64,000 bases of DNA from CAVOOW01 sp963697675 (GCA_963697675.1 CAVOOW010000001.1:310001-374000), one strand, 5' to 3'. Shown: positions 48,542 to 57,784, counted from the stretch's first letter. Program-made: numbers and translations. Notes: generated from the sequence alone by a model not told the origin.

Positions 48542-49789
48542 GTGATCAGCGAAACCGTCGAGGTGCGCGGCCACCTGATCGACTCGGGGGTCCTGTCGCG
48601 AGTTCTCGACGACATCCTCGAGTACGGCGGCGACTATTCGATCGACCGCTTCGAAGTGGGCAAGACCCCGCTCGACGAGTCGTGGGCGACCCTGACGGTG
48701 AAGTCCGAGGACACCGACGATCTCGCCCGGATCGTGATGCGGCTGCAGACCCATGGCGTCAACCTGACCGACCCGGGTGAGGTGCTGTTGCGCGAGGTCG
48801 AGCGGGACGGCGTCTTCCCCGACGACTTCTACTCCACGACCAACCTCGAGACGGTCGTGCGCCTGGGCGGCAACTGGGTGCCGGTCGAGAACCCCGAGAT
48901 GGACTGCGGCATCGTCGTCGTCGGCGACCGGGCGCGCACCGTGCCGGTCAGCGATGTGCGCAGCGGAGACGTCATGGTGTGCGGCGCCAGCGGCGTGAAG
49001 GTCGTGCCGCTGCCGGCGATCGACCGCAGCCACGGCGGCTTCGAGTTCATGAACAGCCAGGTCTCCTCGGAGAAGCCACAAGCGCTGCTGGTGCGCCAGA
49101 TCGCGCAGCAGATGCGCGACGTCAAGGCCGACGGTCGCAAGATCCTGTGGGTCGGCGGCCCTGCGGTCGTCCACACGGGTGCCGCGCCGGCCATGGTCTC
49201 CCTCGTCGAGGCCGGCTTCGTCGACGTGCTGTTCGCCGGCAACGCCCTGGCCACCCACGACATCGAGTCCTCGCTGTACGGCACCTCGCTCGGCGTCGAC
49301 CTCAAGCAGGGCCGTGGCGTCGAGCACGGCCACGAGCACCACATCCGCGCGATCAACCAGATCCGCAAGGCTGGCTCGATCGCGAAGGCGGTCGAGACGG
49401 GCGTGCTCACGTCCGGGGTGATGCACGCGCTCGTCACGCACAACAAGGCATTCGTGCTGGTGGGCTCGGTGCGTGACGACGGCCCGCTGCCCGACGTCTA
49501 CACCGACGTGATCGAGGGCCAGCGGGCGATGCGCGCCGGGCTGAAGAACGTCGGCTACGCGATCATGGTCGCCACGATGCTGCACTCGGTCGCGACGGGA
49601 AACATCCTCCCTGCGTCGATCCCGCTGGTGTGCGTCGACATCAACCCGGCGACGGTGACCAAGCTCGCCGACCGCGGTTCGGCACAGGCCAGGGGCATCG
49701 TGACCGACATCGGGCTGTTCCTCGAACAGCTCGCGCTCGAGCTGGTCCCGCAGTACCGCGCCGGCGAGCGCCCCGGCGACGACCTCTGA
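48542..49789 (+). CDS. LOR/SDH-domain (TIGR00300) protein, ornithine cyclodeaminase-like
   Basis: 415 residues. The N-terminal half is the LOR/SDH domain: VISETVEVRGHLIDSGVLSRVLDDILEYGGDYSIDRFEVGKT, ESWATLTVKSEDTDDLARIVMRLQTHGVN. The C-terminal NAD-binding half has GRKILWVGGPAVVHTGAAPAMVSLVEAGFVDVLFAGNALATHDIESSLYGTSLG and GHEHHIRAINQIRKAGSIAKAV. Related archaeal proteins, and the C-terminal domain of cyanobacterial AgrE/ArgZ, are reported as NAD-dependent ornithine cyclodeaminases making proline from ornithine. Assignment here is by family only. AAAGG lies about 8 bases before the GTG. Hairpin C4 follows. Confidence 0.78.
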   Translation: MISETVEVRGHLIDSGVLSRVLDDILEYGGDYSIDRFEVGKTPLDESWATLTVKSEDTDDLARIVMRLQTHGVNLTDPGEVLLREVERDGVFPDDFYSTTNLETVVRLGGNWVPVENPEMDCGIVVVGDRARTVPVSDVRSGDVMVCGASGVKVVPLPAIDRSHGGFEFMNSQVSSEKPQALLVRQIAQQMRDVKADGRKILWVGGPAVVHTGAAPAMVSLVEAGFVDVLFAGNALATHDIESSLYGTSLGVDLKQGRGVEHGHEHHIRAINQIRKAGSIAKAVETGVLTSGVMHALVTHNKAFVLVGSVRDDGPLPDVYTDVIEGQRAMRAGLKNVGYAIMVATMLHSVATGNILPASIPLVCVDINPATVTKLADRGSAQARGIVTDIGLFLEQLALELVPQYRAGERPGDDL

Positions 49790-49806
49790 CCGACTCTCCC
49801 CCCGAC

Positions 49807-49857
49807 GAGCGACCTTTCTCCGCGACTCGCCGGGCGAGTCGCGAACGAAGGTCGCTC
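49807..49857. repeat. Nested hairpin, family C, copy 4
   Basis: GAGCGACCTT-N5-GCGACTCGCC-g-GGCGAGTCGC-N5-AAGGTCGCTC. Same architecture as copies 1 and 2, but the inner stem reads ACT/AGT where they have ACA/TGT, a paired change. It sits between two convergent genes and touches the stop codon of the EEP gene. Confidence 0.85.
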
Positions 49858-50540
49858 TAGGGGACGGGGACGCGGATGACGGCGAGCAGGGGGCGGTGGT
49901 CGCTGGCCCGGGTGACCGCCGCGCCGTCGAGTACCCGGTGCTCGACCAGCTCGACGCCGTCGGTCGCCAGGATGCCGTCGATCCGCTTGGTCGGCCGGAC
50001 AGCGGGGAACGTCGAAGCGCAGTCCGGGTCGAGATCGGCGAACCCACCGTTCCCGAAGGCGTCCCAGGTGGGCCCGGGCGGCCGCTCGTTGAGGTCCCCG
50101 GCGGCCAGCCGGTGGACCGCGTCGTGGCCCTCGAGCACCTTCCGGATCCTGCTGGCGTGCTGCTGGCGCTGTTCGGCGACCAGCGGCAGGTGGATGCTGG
50201 CGACGGCCAGCCGCGCGCCGGCCTTCGTGACGATCGCGCTGGCGACGCCGCGATCGGGCCAGCCGAGCTGTCGCGACAGCGGCTCCTCACGGGGCTCGTC
50301 AACGTCCATCCGCAGGTGCGCGAACAGCGCCGTACCCCCCGTGCTGCCACCACCGGCGACGTACAACAAGCCCCATTCGCGGGCCAGGGTCGCGCATTTG
50401 GAACGCCACCGCAGGTACTTGGGGGCCTCCTGCACGCACACCACGTCGGGATCGGCGGCGCGCACCACCTCGGCGAGCGCCGCGCGGTCGTCGCGCAACC
50501 CTCGGACGTTGTAGGACAGAACGCGCATCTCGACCGCCAT
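49857..50540 (-). CDS. Endonuclease/exonuclease/phosphatase (EEP) family protein
   Basis: 227 residues with the EEP active-site series: MRVLSYNVRGLRDDRAAL (Asn), VVCVQEAPKYLRWRSK (Glu), ARLAVASIHLPL, HRLAAGDLNERPPGPTW (Asp, Asn) and ASDHRPLLAVI (Asp-His). Mg-dependent phosphodiester hydrolase; DNA, RNA or phospholipid substrates are all possible. No signal peptide. ATG at 50540 has TACCCT 8 bases upstream (AGGGTA at 50549-50554). Confidence 0.87.
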   Translation of the reverse strand: MAVEMRVLSYNVRGLRDDRAALAEVVRAADPDVVCVQEAPKYLRWRSKCATLAREWGLLYVAGGGSTGGTALFAHLRMDVDEPREEPLSRQLGWPDRGVASAIVTKAGARLAVASIHLPLVAEQRQQHASRIRKVLEGHDAVHRLAAGDLNERPPGPTWDAFGNGGFADLDPDCASTFPAVRPTKRIDGILATDGVELVEHRVLDGAAVTRASDHRPLLAVIRVPVP

Positions 50541-50548
50541 GAGCAGAC

Positions 50549-50554
50549 AGGGTA
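50549..50554 (-). promoter_or_regulatory. Leaderless-type -10 of the EEP gene
   Basis: TACCCT on the minus strand lies 8 bases before the ATG at 50540. Confidence 0.6.
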
Positions 50555-50691
50555 CGCAGGCCCGGCGGCGCGCACGTGACCGGCGCGGGACAACCGCCAG
50601 GGCTCAACCTTCGGCGGTGGAGCGCCGAATAAGACACAATGTCCCCGGCCAGTGGTGGCTCGTTCGCGGCCACGCCGTGAAGGGACGACAC

Positions 50692-51099
50692 ATGCGGCTG
50701 CCAGCCCGGGGCTCCGACGACGGGGCAGCTGCGGTCGAGTTCGCACTCGTGAGCGTGCTGCTGTTCACGTTGTTCTTCGGGATCATCCAGTACGGGTACT
50801 TCTTCCTGCAGTCCTCGGGGGCCGAACACGCCGCCTGGGCGGGAGCACGCGCAGCGTCGGTCGGCATCGACGTCTGTTCCGACTGGGAGGCCCTCGTGGT
50901 CGACAGCGGCGGATCAGCCGACGTCCAGTCGGCGAGCGTGACGCCGGCAGCTCATCGCGGAGATCCGATCACCGTCACCGTCACGTGGAAGCCGCTCGAC
51001 CTGGGCCTGCCGTTCATCCCCTTCCCCGGCGGTGATCAGCCCGAGACAGCCCTGGCACGCGTCGAGCGAATCGGCGGTGTCACGACGGGATGCTCGTGA
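50692..51099 (+). CDS. tadE: TadE-like pseudopilin
   Basis: 135 residues. The TadE motif near the N terminus, DDGAAAVEFALVSVLLFTLFFGIIQYGYFFLQSSGAEHAAWAGARAAS, has a Glu at +5-like position and one hydrophobic helix, typical of minor pseudopilins of Flp/Tad pili. The remaining 85 residues form an extracytoplasmic domain with two cysteines. AGGGA lies 7 bases before the ATG. It overlaps the tadG-like gene by 10 bases. The other Tad genes lie 9 kb to the right. Confidence 0.85.
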   Translation: MRLPARGSDDGAAAVEFALVSVLLFTLFFGIIQYGYFFLQSSGAEHAAWAGARAASVGIDVCSDWEALVVDSGGSADVQSASVTPAAHRGDPITVTVTWKPLDLGLPFIPFPGGDQPETALARVERIGGVTTGCS

Positions 51100-52948
51100 G
51101 ATCACGGGCCAACGGTCGAACGGGGGCCGGGGCCGACGGAGGCGCCGTCGCGATCCTGACGGCGATGCTTGCGCTCGTCCTCTTCGGGTTCGCAGCTCTG
51201 GCCGTCGAGCTCGGGGACCTCTACTCGCGCGACGCCGCCGTGCAGACGACGGCCGACCTCGCAGCGTTCGCGGGCGCCCAAGAACTGCCGGACTCCTGCC
51301 TGGCGTTCGACAAGGCACGTGACTATCTCACCGACCCCGAGAACGGTGTCTTCTCCGACACCGCCCCGACGACCTTCTCCGCATCGGTGGCTCAACTGAC
51401 CGACGGTGACGACACCAACGGCGAGATCGAGATCCTGGACTGGGACGGCAAGCCCCTGCCCAACCCGACGTCGGCACCCTGCAGCACGGCAGGTCACCGG
51501 GTGCGCGTCACGACACCGAGGCGCACCATCAAGTTCCCGCTCGCCGGCGGCTTGCCGGGCGCGCCCGCTTCGGGCACTGTCCAGGCGAGCGCCGCCGTCG
51601 AGGTGCGCAGCCTGGATGACCTCGACGTGCTGCCGTTCTCACTGCCCGACAGCTGCGGCCGCGGATCGCAGACCATCTACGCGAAGAGCGGGGTCAGCCC
51701 GCCACCCAGCGGAACCCCCGACTTCCAACCGCCCGGGAGCAGGCGTGGTCCGTTCGTGACCCTCGTCGATCCGACCTCGGTTCAGATGCCCGCGTTCCTC
51801 ACGACGATCGACGTCGGCCTCAGCCGGCTCAGGGCAGATCCGGGGGCGCCGCCCCCTCCACCACCGCCTCCCGCGCTACCTCCCCCTGTCCCGACCGTCC
51901 AGTTCGACTTCCACCTGCTCCAGGCCGACGGGACAACCCTGCGAGAGCCGGCGGTGGACGGCACCTGGGTCGCCGGCTCGACCACCCCCAACGCCGCGAA
52001 CCCCGCCTGGTTCGACGCGGAGTTCACCGTGCCGCTTCCGCTAGAGGTCCGGACGACTCCCGGGGAATGGAAGATCCGGGCACTCCAAACAGCGCCCGGG
52101 TCCGACCGCTTCACGCGTGACCTCCCAGGTGGGGACGCTCACCGTGGTGGCGCCAGTGCTGACCTCGTGCGTGCCGACCGAGGACCCGTCCGGTCTCCTG
52201 ACGTCCCCGCGAGCCACCGGCGGAAGCACGACGAGCCAGCTGGCCGACAACCTCCGGCTGGGCATCGACCACGACCTTTTCCCGGTCGTGGCTCCGGTCA
52301 CCGACACGCCGTGCGACGCCGACGGCGCCCCGTACGCCGACGCCCGTCTTGACGACGCGTCACCGGCTGACGGTGCCGACCTGTGTCGACGTGCAGACCT
52401 CCACCGTCGCAGCGCCGACCGACGGGCTGGTCGGGACCGGAGGCCCGGACGGACGCCTGGTCGGAACCCCGACGGTCACGACGTCGGGCGACTGCAGGGT
52501 CACCGGCCAGAGCGACGACAACCTCACATTCACGAAGAACGGTCGCGTCCTGGTCGACACGGCTTTGAGCTGCTACCTGAGCCCCTCGAGGAGCTTGACC
52601 AACGTCAAGAACGGGATGGCGGGCTCGTTGACACCGGCGATCCTGAACGACCCGCGCTTCTTCGTCATGCCCAGGACGGACACGAGCTTCTACCCGTCGA
52701 ACGCGACCGGACCGCGGTTCTGGCCGATCAAGGACCTGGTCGGTGCGTTCCTGACGGACGAGACCGAGCCCGGCGGCAACGCGACGTGTACGAGCAGCGA
52801 CGACTGCAACGGACTTGTCTTCAACGGCTCGAGCCTGATCAAGGTCCAAGCCTTCACGTTTCCGCTGTCGGCCCTTTCCCCGGCGTCAGATCCCGCCAAC
52901 GGCCGGGCCTACATCGGCGGGCCGAAGGACACCCTGCTGGTCGAGTGA
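51090..52948 (+). CDS. TadG-like pilus-associated protein (two frameshifts)
   Basis: About 619 residues. The N-terminal helix GGAVAILTAMLALVLFGFAALAVELGDLYSRDAAVQTTADLAAFAGAQEL is the Flp-pilus TadG signature. A long extracytoplasmic region has cysteines and a proline run (residues about 255-270). Frames must shift near 52113-52118 (SDRFTR to TSQVGTLTVVAPVLTSC) and near 52345 (APYADARL to TTRHRLTVPTCVDVQTS) to reach YIGGPKDTLLVE at 52948. Sequence is coherent across both breaks, so errors are likelier than decay. Role: assembly or tip/anchor function of Tad pili. GTG 51096 is an alternative start. Confidence 0.75.
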
Positions 52949-52993
52949 CCTCACGGTTGCCGGCCGGATGGCTCCGCTGGGCGACAGAAGGGA

Positions 52994-53938
52994 CTAGCGC
53001 CGGCGCGCGAGGTCTGCAGCCCCGACGAGTCCGGCGTCGTTGCCGAGCTGGGCCATCTCCACGGAGGCAACCGGCCGGTGGTCGCCTCCCGTCAGCCGCG
53101 CTTCGAACGCGGCAATGGTCGGCTTCAGGAACAGGTCGCCCGCCTCCGACACCCCGCCACCGACGATGAAGGTCTCGGGATCGAGCACCGCTGCGAGGTC
53201 GGCGAGGCCCTGGCCGAGCCAGCCGCCGAGCGTCTCGAACGCGGCCCGGGCGACCGGGTCGCCCAGCCGCGCTGCCTCGGTGACGTGCTGCCCCGTGATG
53301 CCCTCGGGAGTCCCGTCGCCGAGCCTGAGCAGCGTCTCGGCGTTCTCGAGCGCCTGCCCCGCGCGCCTGCGGGCGTCGCGCACCAGGGCGTTCCCACTGC
53401 CGTACTGCTCCCAGCAGCCGCGCTGGCCGCAGGGACACGGCCGGCCGTCCTCCACCATCTGGATGTGGCCGAACTCGGCTCCGATGCCGAACCCGCCGCG
53501 GAACAGCTCGCCGTCGACGATCACCCCGCCGCCGATGCCGGTCCCGATCGTCACGCACACCAGGAAGGTCTCGTTGCGACCCGCGCCGAAGTGGTACTCG
53601 CCCCAGGCAGCGGCGTTCGCGTCGTTCTCCACGATGACCGGCAGACCGAGGCGGTCGCGAAGGATCTCGCGCAGCGGCAGGTCCGCCCAGCGCAGGTTGG
53701 CGGCGAAATAGACCTTCGCGCGTTCCCTGTCCACGAAGCCCGCGACTCCGACACCGACAGCCTCGACGTCGTGATGCGCTCGCAGCTCAGCGACAGCTGC
53801 GTCGATGGCGTCCTCCACCGCCGTCGGGTTGTGCGGCGGGGTGTCGACGCGGGTACGGGCCAGAATCGTCCCCGACTCGTCGACCACGCCGGCCGCGACC
53901 TTGGTGCCGCCGATGTCCACGCCGATGGTGAGAGTCAT
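52994..53938 (-). CDS. ROK family glucokinase
   Basis: 314 residues: MTLTIGVDIGGTKVAAGVVDESG (phosphate-binding), VGVGVAGFVD, LPVIVENDANAAAWGEYHFGAGR (catalytic Asp in NDAN), IGTGIGGGVIVDGELFRGGFGIGAEFGHIQM and the zinc motif CPCGQRGCWEQYGSGNAL. It phosphorylates glucose with ATP. The start is fixed by GGGGAG 5 bases before the ATG. It lies 28 bases after the CxxCPxC protein, so SRPBCC protein, small Cys protein and glucokinase probably form one transcript. Confidence 0.9.
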   Translation of the reverse strand: MTLTIGVDIGGTKVAAGVVDESGTILARTRVDTPPHNPTAVEDAIDAAVAELRAHHDVEAVGVGVAGFVDRERAKVYFAANLRWADLPLREILRDRLGLPVIVENDANAAAWGEYHFGAGRNETFLVCVTIGTGIGGGVIVDGELFRGGFGIGAEFGHIQMVEDGRPCPCGQRGCWEQYGSGNALVRDARRRAGQALENAETLLRLGDGTPEGITGQHVTEAARLGDPVARAAFETLGGWLGQGLADLAAVLDPETFIVGGGVSEAGDLFLKPTIAAFEARLTGGDHRPVASVEMAQLGNDAGLVGAADLARRR

Positions 53939-53966
53939 CCGGGCTCCCCGCGAGATGGTGTGATGG

Positions 53967-54338
53967 TCATGCCTCGCCGCTCGGCTCGTCGGCGAAACCG
54001 GCAGCTGTGGACTGCCCGCTCGTCGATGGCGTGTCCTCGCCTCCTTCTGCCTCGCCCATGGCACGGACAGCCGCGGCCAGCGAGGTAACGGCGTCGGCCA
54101 GATGCGCGAAGACGTCGGGCTGCATCGTCGTCACGAAATGCATGGCCCGGCAGATCGGGCACACCCGGCACTCGGGCGACTCGAACGCACCCGGCGCGGT
54201 TGCGGCCGCCCACGCCTCGGCGGGGCCGCGGCCGGTGCGTTCACCGAGCCAGCCCTGCACGGCCTCGGCGAGCTTGACTGCCTCCTCGCTGATCGAGCCG
54301 TGCGGGTGGTGGTTCGGTGTCTGGGAGCCGTCAGTCAT
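53967..54338 (-). CDS. Conserved small protein with CRVCPICR motif, unknown
   Basis: 123 residues: MTDGSQTPNHHPHGSISEEAVKLAEAVQGWLGERTG, SPECRVCPICRAMHFVTTMQPDVFAHLADAVTSLAAAVRAMG. The C-x2-C-x2-C cluster and nearby His could bind metal. Helical elsewhere. Similar proteins lie beside SRPBCC and ROK genes in actinobacteria, from memory, but no function is known. It starts 6 bases after the SRPBCC stop (translational coupling). Confidence 0.7.
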   Translation of the reverse strand: MTDGSQTPNHHPHGSISEEAVKLAEAVQGWLGERTGRGPAEAWAAATAPGAFESPECRVCPICRAMHFVTTMQPDVFAHLADAVTSLAAAVRAMGEAEGGEDTPSTSGQSTAAGFADEPSGEA

Positions 54339-54344
54339 CAACGG

Positions 54345-54782
54345 CTAGCCCTCCACGCGCTTCTTGAGCTCCTTGAGCGCCGTGTCGATGATGACCTTCT
54401 CGGCCTTCCGCTTGATCATGCCGAGCATCGGGATCTTCACGTCGACCGCGAGCTGGTAGGTCACGGTGGTGGACCCGTCGCCGTTGTCGTCGAGCAGGTA
54501 GGCACCGTCCATGGCCTTGACGATCTGCTCGGCCGAGACCAGGGTCCACCGCACCGCCTGCTGGGCGGTCCAGGTGTAGTCCAGGACGTACTGGTCCTTG
54601 ATCGCGCCGGCGTCGAGGTTGAACCACACGGTCTTGGCGCGTCCGTCGGGCGCAGTCGTGCGGATCTCGACCTCCTTCACGGCACCGGTCCACTCGGGGT
54701 AGGCCTGGAAGTCGGCGATGACTCCCATGACGTCTGCAGGTGCGGCGTCGATGGTGATGCTCGACTCGGTGCGATCCGCCAT
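54345..54782 (-). CDS. SRPBCC (polyketide cyclase/dehydrase-like) protein
   Basis: 145 residues with the START/SRPBCC helix-grip fold: MADRTESSITIDAAPADVMGVIADFQAYPEWTGAVKEVEIR, VWFNLDAGAIKDQYVLDYTW, STTVTYQLAVDVKIPMLGMIKRKAEKVIIDTALKELKKRVEG. Binds a hydrophobic ligand in its cavity; no catalytic residues can be assigned. GGGAGGAACGCGGT precedes the ATG, so this gene uses a Shine-Dalgarno sequence. Confidence 0.85.
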   Translation of the reverse strand: MADRTESSITIDAAPADVMGVIADFQAYPEWTGAVKEVEIRTTAPDGRAKTVWFNLDAGAIKDQYVLDYTWTAQQAVRWTLVSAEQIVKAMDGAYLLDDNGDGSTTVTYQLAVDVKIPMLGMIKRKAEKVIIDTALKELKKRVEG

Positions 54783-54854
54783 ACCGCGTTCCTCCCAGCA
54801 ACCTCGCCCCGGTCGGGGTCGGACTGCCGGTGAGGCTACCGCGTGCTCAACGGC

Positions 54855-55343
54855 TCAGATGAAATGGCCGAGCAAGGTCATCACCAGGAGGGCGATCACG
54901 ACCAGGAGAACGAAGCCGAAGCCGGCAGCGATGGCCTGGGCACTGGTCGAGTCCAGTCGCGAGGCGATCGGGCCGAGGGGACGCTCCGTGACCGCCGCGA
55001 GCTCGGCCAGCATCGCGACAGCACGGGCGTCGAGCTCTGCCATCGAGGCGGCGTCACGTGGGAGGCCACCGGAAGGCGACAGGCTTTCGTCGTACGAAGG
55101 CGCCGAGCGGGCATGCTTGCCGTTGCCGGACCTGGCCGGCTCAGCCGGTGAGTCGACCCTGCCCTCGATCCCGGAGTCAGACTCGGCTGTCGGCGGCTCG
55201 ACGGCTGGCAGAGGCTCCGGTGTCGGCTCGACCGGGGGCGGTGGGCGCAGGTCGGCGAAGCACAGCGTGCACCAGTCCGCGCCGGGACTTGCGTGCGCGC
55301 TGCACCGGGGACAGCGCAGGTCGTGCGAGGTCGTCGGGCTCAC
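54855..55343 (-). CDS. Zinc-ribbon, single-pass membrane protein, unknown
   Basis: 162 residues. An N-terminal zinc ribbon (LRCPRCSAHASPGADWCTLCFADL: two CxxC pairs), a long Pro/Glu/Ser-rich linker, a conserved block (MAELDARAVAMLAELAAVTERPLGPIASRLDS) and a C-terminal transmembrane helix (IAAGFGFVLLVVIALLVMTLLGHFI). A tail-anchored topology is likely. Function unknown. The GTG start lies just after the upstream SRPBCC stop (TGATGTGA), so the two are coupled. Confidence 0.75.
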   Translation of the reverse strand: MSPTTSHDLRCPRCSAHASPGADWCTLCFADLRPPPPVEPTPEPLPAVEPPTAESDSGIEGRVDSPAEPARSGNGKHARSAPSYDESLSPSGGLPRDAASMAELDARAVAMLAELAAVTERPLGPIASRLDSTSAQAIAAGFGFVLLVVIALLVMTLLGHFI

Positions 55344-55344
55344 A

Positions 55345-55770
55345 TCATTGGGATTCGGCAGGTTCAGCACCTTCCTTGACTCCGGCACGTGGAGTGCCCG
55401 GTTCCCGGCCCGCCTCGAGCCGGTCCTTGAGCGCGTGCACCTGCTGCTTCCAGCGCAGCACCAGCCTCGCGCGCTCCCGGTCCGATCGGCGCGTGACACG
55501 CGCGGGATCGGCCCGCAGATACCAGTGCACGACCACGCCGTCGCCACATGGCTCGAGCCAGATCTCCATGCTGCCGAGCACAGCCCCGGCGACCGACCAC
55601 CGCACGCCCTTGAGCCCCCGGTCCTCGGCGACGGTGAGCTCGAGGTCGGGCCACCAGACCCGCCAGGAGGCCGGGTCCCGCACGACCTCGGCCACGGTTG
55701 CGGTCGCGGCAACGACGAAGGTGTCGTCGGCGATGTCCAGCGCGGTACGCGCGGCCGGGGCGGGGCTCAC
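55345..55770 (-). CDS. SRPBCC family protein
   Basis: 141 residues: ALDIADDTFVVAATATVAEVVRDPASWRVWWPDLELTVAEDRGLKGVRWSVAGAVLGSMEIWLEPCGDGVVVHWYLRADP, with a charged C-terminal helix (RSDRERARLVLRWKQQVHALKDRLE). Helix-grip fold; ligand unknown. GTG start at 55770 has CATGCT, a variant -10, 6 bases upstream. It is coupled to the zinc-ribbon gene. Confidence 0.8.
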   Translation of the reverse strand: MSPAPAARTALDIADDTFVVAATATVAEVVRDPASWRVWWPDLELTVAEDRGLKGVRWSVAGAVLGSMEIWLEPCGDGVVVHWYLRADPARVTRRSDRERARLVLRWKQQVHALKDRLEAGREPGTPRAGVKEGAEPAESQ

Positions 55771-55883
55771 TGCACCAGCATGGCCGACGCGAGCGCCCGA
55801 CCCGACGCGAAGGATCGGGTCCGGCGGTGCGCCCAGGCGGGGTGAGTTCGACCGTCCCCGGTCCTCTCGCTCGACGGACTCAG

Positions 55884-55889
55884 TAGGGT
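55884..55889 (+). promoter_or_regulatory. Candidate -10 of the acyl-CoA ligase gene
   Basis: TAGGGT lies 52 bases before the GTG at 55942, giving a leader that contains GAGGAG. The following A/T-rich stretch (TTAGGTAATGTGAAAG) is unusual for this window. Confidence 0.45.
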
Positions 55890-55941
55890 CACAGTTAGGT
55901 AATGTGAAAGAACTGTCTATCGCAGTCGAGGAGCAGCCACG

Positions 55942-57745
55942 GTGGACGAGTACACCTCTCCCGCGGTGATCGAGTCGCCTACCGGCAACTTGACCGACAT
56001 GGTGGTCGACAACGCCGCCCAGGCACCGGACAAGGTCGTCTTCAGCCGCCGTTCGGGGGTTCGCTGGCTCGACGTCACCTGCCGCGACTTCCTCATCGAG
56101 GTGTCGGCGCTGGCCAAGGGCTTGATGGCAGCCGGCGTGGGGCCCGGCGACCGCGTCGCGCTGATGTCGCGGACGCGCTACGAGTGGTCGCTGATCGACT
56201 ACGCCATCTGGTTCGCGGGCGCGGTGACCGTGCCCATCTACGAGACCTCCTCCGCCGAGCAGGTCCAGTGGATCCTGAGTGACTCCGCTGCCAAGTTCGT
56301 GTTCCTGGAGAGCACCGGACACGGGGCCACCCTGGCCGAGGTCCGCGACGACCTGCCGACGCTCGAGCCAGGTCTGGACCATCGACGACGGCGACCTCGA
56401 CACCGTCGCGGACGCCGGCACCGGTGTGACCGACCAGGAGCTCGAGGTCCGGCGCACCAGCGCAGCGACCGACTCCCTGGCGACCATCATCTACACGTCG
56501 GGCACCACGGGACGGCCGAAGGGTTGCGAGCTCAGCCACCTCAACTTCCTCAGCGAGGTCGGCAACATCGTGCACGCCAGCGGGGAAGAGAAGGGGCTTT
56601 CGGCTCTCTTCCAGGACCCCGACGCCGCGACACTGCTCTTCCTGCCGCTCGCCCACGTGTTCGCCCGCGCCATCGAGGTCGGCTGCGTCATGGCCCGGGG
56701 CCGGGTCGGCCACACAGCCGACGTCAAGAACCTGATCGCCGACCTGGAGCAGTTCCGCCCGACGTTCATCCTGTCGGTGCCGCGGGTCTTCGAGAAGGTC
56801 TACAACTCGGCGGAGCAGAAGGCCGAGGCGGCGGGCAAGGGCAAGATCTTCCACGCCGCGGCCGACACGGCAATCGCCTACAGCGAGGCGCTCGACGACG
56901 GTGGTCCCGGCCTCGGACTCAAGGCCAAGCACGCCATCTTCGACAAGCTGGTCTATGCCAAGCTCCGCGCTGCCCTCGGCGGGCAGACCAGCTGGTCGGT
57001 CTCGGGCGGAGCGCCGCTGGGCAACCGGCTCGGCCACTTCTTCCGCGGCATCGGCCTGACGATCGTCGAGGGCTACGGACTCACGGAGACGACAGCCGCC
57101 GTCGCGGTGAACCGTCCGGACCGCAACCGGATCGGCACGGTCGGGCAGCCCCTGCCGGGCGTCACGATCCGCATCGCCGAGGACGGCGAGGTGGTCGTCA
57201 AGGGCGGCCCCGTCTTCAAGCGCTACCACAACAACGACGCGGCCACGGCCGAGGCGTTCATCGACGGCTGGTTCCGCACCGGCGACATCGGCGAGCTGGA
57301 CGACGACGGCTATCTGCGGATCACCGGTCGCAAGAAGGAGCTCATCGTCACCGCGGGCGGCAAGAACGTCGCGCCCGCAGTGCTCGAGGACCGGCTTCGC
57401 GCGCACCGCCTGGTGAGCCAGTGCATGGTCGTCGGCGACGCCCAGCCCTACATCGCCTGCCTCGTCACGCTGGACGACGAAGCGCTTCCTGCCTGGCTGA
57501 CGACCCATGGCAAGCCAGCGATGTCGCTCGCGGAGGCAGCCGAGGACGCCGATGTCATCGCCGAGATCCAGTCGGCGGTCGACGACGCCAACAAGGCCGT
57601 CTCCAAGGCAGAGGCCATCAAACGCTTCAAGATCCTGGCCGTCGACTGGACGGAGGAGAGCGGCGCCCTCACCCCGTCGCTCAAGCTCAAGCGCAACGTC
57701 GTGATGAAGGAGTACGCGGGCGACGTCGACGCCCTTTACAGCTGA
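55942..57745 (+). CDS. Long-chain acyl-CoA synthetase, FadD15-like (frameshift)
   Basis: About 601 residues, AMP-binding superfamily. VDEYTSPAVIESPTGNLTDMVVDNAAQAPDKVVFSRR, YEWSLIDYAIWFAGAVTVPIYETSSAEQ; near 56366 the frame shifts (LPTL to QVWTIDDGDLDT); then TIIYTSGTTGRPKGCELSH (P-loop), GYGLTETTA, GWFRTGDIGELDDDGYLRITGRKKELIVTAGGKNVAP and LKRNVVMKEY. It activates fatty acids to acyl-CoA at the membrane. GAGGAG lies 8 bases before the GTG. Confidence 0.88.
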
Positions 57746-57784
57746 ACCCGACGCCCGCGTCCGGTGTGAGACACACTGGCTGCC

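Noticed and set aside
47576..50746. A very long minus-strand reading frame (over 1000 codons) across hydrolase, LOR/SDH and EEP genes
   Set aside because: It is a GC-rich shadow: real, family-recognisable genes occupy the plus strand and another minus frame, and its translation is Arg/Pro/Ala-rich without any domain.
55888..55915. IdeR/DtxR iron box before the acyl-CoA ligase (TTAGGTAA)
   Set aside because: Only one half resembles the TTAGGTTAG consensus; the second half does not match.
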